Below are positions 1 through 4,528 of a stretch of DNA of 6,585 nucleotides, piece by piece. Source of the DNA: Conexibacter sp. (GTDB lineage Bacteria > Actinomycetota > Thermoleophilia > Solirubrobacterales > Solirubrobacteraceae); contig JAOPZG010000585.1 of NCBI GenBank assembly GCA_025964215.1, forward strand, positions 1-6,585, in the 5' to 3' direction. Under the pieces are notes generated by a model. It saw nothing but the letters and a program-made list of their open reading frames with translations. It did not search any database and was not told where the DNA came from. The translations under genes were made by a program, and so were the position numbers. Within the stretch, counting starts at the first letter, position 1. Every line of letters begins with the position of its first letter.

Positions 1-921
1 GGCGACCTTGCCGGTGGGCGCGTCGAAGCCGGCGGCCTTGCGGAGCTTCTGGGCGATCTCGGCGATGTCCTCGGGCGCGTAGTCGGGCGCGAAGACGTCG
101 GCCTGCGGCGGCAGGTCGTTGGGCAGCGCGCCCTCCGGCGGACCGTCGACGACCAGCAGCTCCTCACCGGTCTCGGGGTGCGGCCCGTTGAAGACCGCGG
201 AGATCTCGTGGTAGTCGGTCGTCGAGAACCGGTACAGCGTGCGATGCAGGTTCTGCTCGATGTGCGGCAGGCACTCGGGGATCTTGTCGGTCGCGATCCG
301 CGGAGCCGGGAACGCCTTCATCATGTCCACACCGGTCAGCTTCTCCAGCGCGCGAGCATAGGCCACCTGATGCACGCCGCCGCGGACCAACAGGTAGCCC
401 GTCAACGCGCGCGCCGCCGGATGCTCGACCATCTGGTAGACCTTCAACTTGCCGTTGCGCGCCCCGGTCTCCAGGAAGTAGTTGTGCGTCAGGTCCTCGA
501 CCAGGTCACCCGAGCTGAACACGTACTCACCCGTCCACGGCAGCCCGCGCGAGTCCTGCGCCAGCGCGCCCTTGCCACCGGCCAAGAAGTGATGGGGATT
601 GCCGACCCCCTTGTACTTGGCCAGCGTCGCCTCCGGCGCCTGCGCATCGACCTGCGAAGCATCGGTCAACATCGTGTTGATCGCCGTGGCGACCAACTCG
701 ATGTGCCCGAACTCCTCCGCCGCGATGTTCGCGATCAGGTCATAGAACGGCCGCGCCGCCTGACGCCCACGGAAGTTGAACGACTGAAACGTGTAGTTCA
801 TGAACGTCGACATCTCGCCGAACCGGCCACCCATCAACTCCTGCACCGCAGCAGCACCCGCGGGGTCAGGCTCGGTAGGCGGCGGCATAGCGACGCCGAG
901 TCGGTCGATCCGGGTGATCAT
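1..921 (-). CDS. Manganese catalase (non-haem), 3' end beyond the window
   Basis: Dimanganese catalase of the ferritin-like superfamily, expected to disproportionate hydrogen peroxide to water and oxygen in the cytoplasm. The frame stays open for 307 codons from ATG 919-921 to the window edge, so the C-terminus is cut off, probably by only a few residues. Metal ligands can be placed against the Lactobacillus plantarum enzyme: E36 (GEMST), E70 and H73 (EEFGH), E151 (FLETGARNGK) and H184 (GGVHQ). The E151-H184 spacing of 33 equals the E148-H181 spacing of that enzyme. The start is supported by AGGAG on the minus strand (complement of 932-936), 10 nt before the ATG. A second Met at codon 12 is less likely. 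The gene is divergent from the Fur-alkyltransferase gene and shares a palindrome with it, so control by that regulator is likely. Family assignment is firm; in vivo regulation is inferred. Confidence 0.95.
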   Translation of the reverse strand, partial: MITRIDRLGVAMPPPTEPDPAGAAAVQELMGGRFGEMSTFMNYTFQSFNFRGRQAARPFYDLIANIAAEEFGHIELVATAINTMLTDASQVDAQAPEATLAKYKGVGNPHHFLAGGKGALAQDSRGLPWTGEYVFSSGDLVEDLTHNYFLETGARNGKLKVYQMVEHPAARALTGYLLVRGGVHQVAYARALEKLTGVDMMKAFPAPRIATDKIPECLPHIEQNLHRTLYRFSTTDYHEISAVFNGPHPETGEELLVVDGPPEGALPNDLPPQADVFAPDYAPEDIAEIAQKLRKAAGFDAPTGKVA

Positions 922-929
922 GTGAAGCA

Positions 930-964
930 AACTCCTAGTTCGGACATTGTCGGAGCTAGGAGTT
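930..964. promoter_or_regulatory. 35-bp near-perfect palindrome, probable operator of the divergent catalase / Fur-alkyltransferase promoters
   Basis: The palindrome is centred on base 947. Of 17 opposed pairs 15 are complementary; the mismatches are 939/955 and 942/952. The outer arms AACTCCTAG and CTAGGAGTT are perfect, and the core is GACA-T-TGTC. It lies in the 71-bp gap between two divergent genes, one of which encodes a Fur-family repressor, so an operator for that protein is the simplest reading. The left arm contains the catalase Shine-Dalgarno (AGGAG on the minus strand), so bound protein would block the catalase start region. If catalase transcription starts upstream of the palindrome, the arms could also fold in RNA and hide the Shine-Dalgarno. 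I could not assign clear -35/-10 boxes in either direction. Confidence 0.72.
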
Positions 965-992
965 GCTCGACTGGCGAGTTGGGTAAACATCG

Positions 993-1973
993 ATGATGCC
1001 CTCCGGTCTGCCGCCGTCCGAAGAGCGCGACCCGGGTGCGCTCCTGCGCGATCGTGGGCTCCGCGTCACCCCGCAGCGACGAGCGATCCTGGGCGCGTTC
1101 ACCGGTGCCGCCACCGAGCACCTCTCCGCCGACGAGGTCCACGCACGCGCCTCGGCGGTCGTCCCGGAGATCAGCCGCGGCACCGTCTACGCCGCGCTGG
1201 CCGAGCTGGCCGAGCTCGGCCTGCTCGCCGCGGTCGGCAGCCCGGAGCCCGTCCGCTACGAGACCAACGCGACCGAGCATCAGCACTTCCGCTGCCGGAT
1301 CTGCCTGCGGCTCTACGACGTCGAGCTGCCCGCCGTGCGGACGGACCGGCTCGCGACGCTCGGGTTCCAGGTCGAGCGCACCACCGTCAGCGTCGAAGGC
1401 GTCTGCGCCGATTGCGTGCAGTACGACGCGGGGCTCGAGGCCGGGGCGCGCGACGCGGTCGCAGACGCCGGCTCCCCCACCGACCTCCCCGGTGGCCTGG
1501 CCTGCGGCATCGTCGAGAGCCCCGTCGGCGACGTCCTGCTCGGCGCCACCGCGGCTGGGCTCGTCCGGGTGGTCTTCGAGGACCACGTCGACGCGGGCGC
1601 GCTTCGCGCGCTGGCCGCTCGCCGCCGGGGAGGGCAGGCCGCGCGCGCCCACGTCGCCGACGCGACCGCGTTCCTCGCCGCCTACTTCTCCGGCGAGGCC
1701 ACGCCGCCGGCGTGCACCGTGGACTGGGCCGGCCTGGAGAACGTCAGCGTCTCGACGCTGCGCGCCGTCCAGGCGATCCGTCCCGGTCTGGACCGGTCCT
1801 ACGAGACGCTGCGCACCGACGCCGGCGCGCACGACCGCGGCCTCGCCGTCGGGACCAACCCGCTCGCCCTCGTCGTCCCCTGCCACCGCGTCACGCGCGG
1901 CCGCGAGATCCCCGGCGCCTACGTCGGCGGTCCGGAGCGCAAGCGCTGGCTGCGCCAACACGAGCAACGCTGA
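993..1973 (+). CDS. Fusion of PerR-like Fur-family regulator with O6-alkylguanine-DNA alkyltransferase (Ogt/MGMT)
   Basis: One uninterrupted 326-residue frame. Residues 15-145 are a Fur domain with a winged helix (RGLRVTPQRRAIL, ISRGTVYAAL). Its CRIC (C101, C104) and CADC (C138, C141) pairs match the structural zinc site. The regulatory site aligns as H43, E90, H96, H98 and D109; the Asp at the last position is PerR-like, Fur having Glu. Residues 146-168 are a linker. Residues 169-245 look like the N-terminal lobe of Ogt (CGIVESPVGDVLLGA). Residues 250-326 are the catalytic lobe, with VVPCHRV (nucleophile C297), the NP hinge at N289 and GGPERKRWL. Expected roles are metal/peroxide-responsive DNA binding and suicidal alkyl transfer from O6-alkylguanine. 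The loop/recognition helix before NP is about 4 residues shorter than in Ada or human AGT, and the usual Arg finger is not evident. An in-frame TAA at 984-986 limits the start to 993 or 996; no good Shine-Dalgarno precedes it. Both domain calls are firm; joint function is inferred. Confidence 0.92.
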   Translation: MMPSGLPPSEERDPGALLRDRGLRVTPQRRAILGAFTGAATEHLSADEVHARASAVVPEISRGTVYAALAELAELGLLAAVGSPEPVRYETNATEHQHFRCRICLRLYDVELPAVRTDRLATLGFQVERTTVSVEGVCADCVQYDAGLEAGARDAVADAGSPTDLPGGLACGIVESPVGDVLLGATAAGLVRVVFEDHVDAGALRALAARRRGGQAARAHVADATAFLAAYFSGEATPPACTVDWAGLENVSVSTLRAVQAIRPGLDRSYETLRTDAGAHDRGLAVGTNPLALVVPCHRVTRGREIPGAYVGGPERKRWLRQHEQR

Positions 1974-2001
1974 CCGGGCGTGCGCCACGGGGCGTCGGTC
2001 A
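1971..2001. terminator. Inverted repeat spanning two convergent stop codons, possible bidirectional terminator
   Basis: TGACCG at 1971-1976 and CGGTCA at 1996-2001 are exact reverse complements. Each begins with the TGA stop codon of the gene reading into it (the Fur-alkyltransferase gene on plus, the HATPase gene on minus). Inside lies a further GC-rich inverted repeat, GGCG-TG-CGCC (1977-1986). There is no T-tract, so intrinsic termination is uncertain. The whole convergent gap is only 25 bp. Confidence 0.35.
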
Positions 2002-2451
2002 CACGTCCAGCTCGAACCAGACGCAGTGACCGCTGGCCATGCTCGCGCCCCAGCGGCTGGCTAGCGCGTCGACGAGCAACAGCCCCCGGCCGCCGGAGTC
2101 CGTCGAACGGGGGCGCTCGAGCGCGACGTCGAACCCGGGGCCGTCGTCGGACATCTCCCCGCGGACGCAGTGCCCGGTTCGGCCGAGACGCAGCGTGACC
2201 GTCGCGCCGGCACCGTGCGGCGCGTGGCGGACGGCGTTCGTCATCAACTCGCTGACCAGCAGCAGCGCGTCGCCGACCTGCGCCGGGGTCAACCAGCCGT
2301 CGAGCAGAGCCCGCGTGGCGACGCGACCACGGGCGGGAGCGGAGCGCTCCGCGACGCTCACGAAGCACACCTCGGTCTCGGCCGGGGGCTGCCAGCTCGA
2401 CTGGGCCAGGTGGTAGGCGAACGCGTCGCCGGCGGGGGTGGATGCGACCAT
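1999..2451 (-). CDS. RsbW/SpoIIAB-like ATP-binding protein (anti-sigma factor / serine kinase type)
   Basis: A 150-residue protein with a GHKL-type HATPase fold as in RsbW and SpoIIAB. These bind a sigma factor and phosphorylate a STAS antagonist on serine. The N-box is ELMTNAVRHA at 68-77 (E68, N72). The G1 box is DDGPGF at 102-107 (D102, G104, G106). The G2 box is GGRGLLLV at 120-127. Residues 1-28 precede the domain and match nothing I recognise. The ATG at 2449-2451 has only a distant GAGG, so the true start is uncertain. The gene is convergent with the Fur-alkyltransferase gene and divergent from the MpsC-like gene. The STAS protein and PP2C phosphatase about 1-2 kb away make it a natural candidate partner, but no sigma factor is visible. 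Many actinobacteria carry numerous orphan proteins of this type, so its specific partner is inferred. Confidence 0.85.
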   Translation of the reverse strand: MVASTPAGDAFAYHLAQSSWQPPAETEVCFVSVAERSAPARGRVATRALLDGWLTPAQVGDALLLVSELMTNAVRHAPHGAGATVTLRLGRTGHCVRGEMSDDGPGFDVALERPRSTDSGGRGLLLVDALASRWGASMASGHCVWFELDV

Positions 2452-2549
2452 TCGCGGCCGTGGTACCTCGGGAGCCGACAGAACCGCCCTCGCATCCCGC
2501 CCGGTCGCTGGTGGCGTTGCCGGAGCCCGCCGTGGTCGGCGCCGCTCTT

Positions 2550-2562
2550 GTTCTTCAAGAAC
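2550..2562. repeat. 13-bp perfect palindrome GTTCTTCAAGAAC
   Basis: Arms GTTCTT and AAGAAC flank a single central C; complementarity stops at 2549/2563. The motif is AT-richer than its surroundings and lies about 100 bp upstream of the HATPase start. It has the form of a small dimeric-regulator operator. No specific regulator can be named from sequence. Confidence 0.4.
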
Positions 2563-2721
2563 GGCGTACGACGAGGATAGACCCGGCCCCTAATCCGGCG
2601 GTGCTCGACCAAGACCTGGTCGACGTCGTACATCAGCCACGAGCGCATCGGGCAACGCACGGACAGGTGGCCGGTTCCGCGTTCGCTCGCCGGGCCGGCC
2701 GCCACACCACAGCACGTGGAC

Positions 2722-2753
2722 CGGCGCGTTCCCCGTCCTCGGGGAGCGCGTCG
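2722..2753. repeat. Strong hairpin, 14-bp stem with TCCT loop
   Basis: Bases 2722-2735 pair with 2740-2753 around the loop TCCT (2736-2739). Of 14 pairs, 12 are Watson-Crick and two are G-T (2729/2746 and 2724/2751). It sits mid-way in the divergent intergenic region. It has no T-tract on the plus strand and no recognised gene ends next to it. It could be a structured leader of the MpsC-like transcript, part of a small RNA, or a terminator from a lost gene. Weaker imperfect symmetry follows at about 2754-2777. Confidence 0.5.
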
Positions 2754-2938
2754 TCCTCGCGACGTCGTCGCGGACCCACCGGCGCACGCGCCCCCGGATA
2801 CACTCGTCGTACGCGAGTTCTACCCGGACCTGAGGTTGGGACGGGTGAGGAACGCGGGCCGCGTGGACGGTTCATCCGTCTCTCTCCTTCTTTCGCGCCG
2901 GCCCGTCACCAGGAGGGGGGCGAGAACGGTCGCCGGCC

Positions 2939-3328
2939 ATGGCCAGCACCGAAGCACAGCATCCCACCAGCGGCGGCGCCACCGGGGCCGAGATCGCCAA
3001 CGTCGTCGTGCGGTTGATGAGCGACTACACGGGCCGCGGCCCGACCAAGGCACGGACGCACTTCAGCACCAACCTGGTCACGGTCGTCCTGGAGGACCTC
3101 ATGACCAAGGGCGAGCGCAGCCTCGTCAACGACGGCAAGGGCGACCTGGTCCTGACGACGCGCTTCGCCTACCAGCAGACGATGCGCCTCGACCTCATCG
3201 CGGCCATCCAGGACATCACCGGACGCGAGGTCGCCGCGTTCCTGAGCGCCAACCACATCGATCCCGACATGGCCATCGAGGCGTTCGTCCTCACCCCTCG
3301 GGGCGCAGCTGAGCCCGAACCCGTCTGA
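2939..3328 (+). CDS. DUF2294 / MpsC-like protein
   Basis: A 129-residue protein whose body matches, from memory, the DUF2294 family, later named after MpsC of a sodium-translocating, membrane-potential-generating system. The characteristic segments are GRGPTKART (32-40), a central stretch after TNLVTVVLEDLMTKGER (44-60), and AFLSANHIDPDMAIEAFVL (100-118). There are no transmembrane segments or signal peptide, so it should be cytosolic. Biochemical function is poorly known, and no MpsA/MpsB gene is visible here. The ATG at 2939 starts about 15 residues before the conserved part. The strong AGGAGG at 2911-2916 lies 22 nt upstream, too far for normal use, and no alternative in-frame ATG, GTG or TTG lies between. 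The next gene starts 163 bp later, so it may be transcribed alone or read into the STAS cluster. Family assignment is good; role is unknown. Confidence 0.85.
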   Translation: MASTEAQHPTSGGATGAEIANVVVRLMSDYTGRGPTKARTHFSTNLVTVVLEDLMTKGERSLVNDGKGDLVLTTRFAYQQTMRLDLIAAIQDITGREVAAFLSANHIDPDMAIEAFVLTPRGAAEPEPV

Positions 3329-3332
3329 CCAC

Positions 3333-3371
3333 CTTCCCGAGGGAAGCGCCCACGGGTATAGGGTGGCGCTT
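3333..3371 (+). promoter_or_regulatory. Two overlapping inverted repeats after the MpsC-like gene
   Basis: The first is a perfect 14-bp palindrome, CTTCCC-GA-GGGAAG, at 3333-3346. The second is a hairpin formed by AAGCGCC (3344-3350) plus AC (3352-3353), pairing with GTGGCGCTT (3363-3371), with C3351 bulged and the loop GGGTATAGG. They share 3344-3346, so as RNA they could not both form fully. They may act as a terminator for the MpsC-like gene or as a leader for the STAS cluster. No T-tract follows. The loop contains GGGTAT, which resembles a stress-sigma -10 box, but I see no matching -35. Confidence 0.4.
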
Positions 3372-3396
3372 GCGGCTGGCGCTCTGATCGGGCGCT
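3365..3396 (+). repeat. Three GGCGCT direct repeats at 13-bp spacing
   Basis: Exact GGCGCT hexamers start at 3365, 3378 and 3391, with 7-bp spacers of unrelated sequence. They lie in the 163-bp leader ahead of the STAS gene, directly after the overlapping inverted repeats. Regular spacing with unlike spacers suggests binding sites and not a tandem duplication. In such GC-rich DNA chance is possible. Confidence 0.35.
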
Positions 3397-3491
3397 GACG
3401 TCCATGCAGCATCTTCAGGGTTCCACCCGTCGCGCTCGCGGCGGGCCGAAAGCCGGAGCGTCCTCCCTTCGCATCGAACCTGGAGCCTGAA

Positions 3492-3842
3492 GTGGCCGGC
3501 GCAGCAGACACGCGGCAAGACGGCAGCCCGGTGGACTTCACCATCGAGATGCACCAGGACGCCCACCGTGTGGTCATCGTGATCGGTGGCGAGTTGGACA
3601 TCGCCACCACCCCCCGGCTGCAGGCGACGATCGACGAGGCCGAGCTCATCGGCGCGCCGGAGATCGTCGTCGATCTCGGCGCGGTCTCGTTCATCGACTC
3701 GAGCGGCGTCAACGTCCTGGTCCAGCTTCACCGCCGCACCGCAGCCGGCGCGTCGCAGCTGCTGATCCTCCCCGGACCCCCGCAGGTCCAGCGCGTGTTC
3801 ACGCTCACCGGGTTGACCACGACGCTTCCGTTCGGGCCGTAG
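3492..3842 (+). CDS. STAS-domain anti-sigma factor antagonist (SpoIIAA/RsbV type)
   Basis: A 116-residue single STAS domain. In this family the unphosphorylated form binds the HATPase anti-sigma factor and releases the sigma factor. Phosphorylation of a conserved serine by that kinase inactivates it, and a PP2C phosphatase restores it. Visible features are VIVIGGELDIATTPRLQ at 28-44 and FIDSSGVNVL at 67-76, where S70/S71 form the DSSG phosphosite (the second serine is the usual acceptor). The GTG start at 3492 is preceded by TGGAG at 3481-3485, 6 nt away, which fits well. It heads a tight cluster: the B12-binding gene starts 5 nt after its TAG, followed by the PP2C phosphatase. The distal HATPase (1999-2451) is the only candidate kinase partner in the window. 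Family call is firm; the pairing is inferred. Confidence 0.93.
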   Translation: MAGAADTRQDGSPVDFTIEMHQDAHRVVIVIGGELDIATTPRLQATIDEAELIGAPEIVVDLGAVSFIDSSGVNVLVQLHRRTAAGASQLLILPGPPQVQRVFTLTGLTTTLPFGP

Positions 3843-3847
3843 GGGAC

Positions 3848-4528
3848 GTGTCGACGACGTCGCCTCCAGCCGCGGACCGGGTCCCCGGATGGCGCAGCGG
3901 CTACCTCGCTTCGATGCTGGCGGCCGACGCGGTCGCGGCCCAGCGGCTGATCGACGGCGTCATCGCCGAAGGCCTGCCGGTGCGGGCCTGCTACCTCGAT
4001 GTGCTCGCGCCGGCGATGCGCGAGCTCGGCGAGCTGTGGGAGCAGGCGAAGATCGGCATCGGCGACGAGCACCTGGCCACCGCGATCACCCAAGGCGTGC
4101 TGGCCACCCTCGCCTACCGCCTGCCGCGCGCAGCCGTCAGCGCCGACGGGGAGCGCGCCGTGGCGGTGGTCGGCTGCGGACCCGGAGACTTCCACGGGCT
4201 GGGCGCCAGGATGGTCGGCGACTTCCTGCAGGCCGCCGGCTGGCTGGTCCTCGACCTCGGGCAAGCCGCCCCGGCCTCGGCGTTCGCCGACGTCGCGGCC
4301 ACGCACGACGCGCGGCTGGTCGCCGTCTCCAGCTCCCGAGCGGAGCACCTGGACGGCGTCCGCGACGTGCGCCGCGCCCTCGACACGCTCGCGCGGCCGC
4401 CGCTGCTCGCGGTCGGCGGGGTCGCCTACTCCGGGCATCGCGAGCGGGCCACCGCGGTCGGGGCGGATCTGCACGCCGGCGACCCGGCGCTCCTGCTCGA
4501 GCAGCTCGCCGCGGCGCCGAGCGGATGA
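3848..4528 (+). CDS. Free-standing cobalamin (B12)-binding sensor protein with CarH-like Wx9EH motif
   Basis: A 226-residue protein with a helical cap (about 15-95) and a Rossmann-like corrinoid domain (about 103-222). The cap has W64 followed after nine residues by E74-H75, the signature of the adenosylcobalamin photoreceptors CarH/LitR, where these residues pack on the upper axial ligand. The second domain has GDFHGLG, the D-x-H-x-x-G motif whose H116 should be the lower axial ligand, then SSS (161-163) and GGVAYSG (190-196). There is no MerR DNA-binding domain and no methyltransferase module. CarH has His directly after the Trp (H132), which ligates cobalt after light; here that residue is E65. 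The GTG start at 3848 has AGGGG only 2 nt upstream, so initiation may depend on coupling to the STAS gene. Its stop overlaps the phosphatase ATG as ATGA. It is probably the sensory input to that phosphatase or the STAS protein; light sensing is inferred. A redox or corrinoid-level sensor is the alternative. Confidence 0.88.
   Translation: MSTTSPPAADRVPGWRSGYLASMLAADAVAAQRLIDGVIAEGLPVRACYLDVLAPAMRELGELWEQAKIGIGDEHLATAITQGVLATLAYRLPRAAVSADGERAVAVVGCGPGDFHGLGARMVGDFLQAAGWLVLDLGQAAPASAFADVAATHDARLVAVSSSRAEHLDGVRDVRRALDTLARPPLLAVGGVAYSGHRERATAVGADLHAGDPALLLEQLAAAPSG

Larger units (their letters stand above)
2452..2938. other. 487-bp intergenic region between divergent HATPase and MpsC-like genes, no convincing gene
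   Basis: Open frames cross this region on both strands, but I recognise no protein family in them. The best-looking stretch is on the minus strand around 2585-2650 (peptide containing SWLMYDVDQVLVEH), which has host-like codons but continues out of frame into the HATPase gene. It could be a gene remnant or chance. Other contents are a 13-bp palindrome at 2550-2562, a strong hairpin at 2722-2753, a short inverted repeat at 2802-2818, and an exact 11-bp inverted repeat pair, CGTACGACGAG at 2565-2575 against 2803-2813. Two divergent promoters are expected here, but I could not place them with confidence. Confidence 0.55.

Noticed and set aside
178..996. 272-residue plus-strand open frame over the catalase
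   Set aside because: It is antisense to the manganese catalase, whose ligands and fold motifs are clear; the plus-strand product is Arg-rich with no recognisable family.
993..1973. The Fur-alkyltransferase fusion as a sequencing artefact joining two genes
   Set aside because: The frame is uninterrupted with consistent third-position GC bias through the linker, and both domains are near full length, so no frameshift is needed to explain it. Only comparison with relatives can fully exclude it.
918..1988. 356-residue minus-strand and 360/342-residue plus-strand frames over the Fur-alkyltransferase gene
   Set aside because: Compositional shadows in high-GC DNA; only the frame at 993-1973 carries family motifs.
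2358..2705. 115-residue minus-strand frame entering the HATPase gene
   Set aside because: No family recognised; its C-terminal third is the HATPase gene read in the wrong frame. The 2585-2650 part is noted only as a possible remnant.
3354..3359. GGGTAT as a stress-sigma -10 box for the STAS cluster
   Set aside because: No GTTT-like -35 at suitable spacing, and it lies in a hairpin loop; too weak to call a promoter.
3889..4524. Extension of the phosphatase frame upstream to 3889
   Set aside because: This part is out of frame with the B12-binding gene and reads as Arg/Pro/Gly-rich nonsense; the phosphatase starts at the ATGA overlap at 4525.
3848..4528. B12-binding gene as a corrinoid methyltransferase subunit
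   Set aside because: It has the CarH-type Wx9EH cap motif and sits with a STAS protein and a phosphatase, with no methyltransferase gene nearby.
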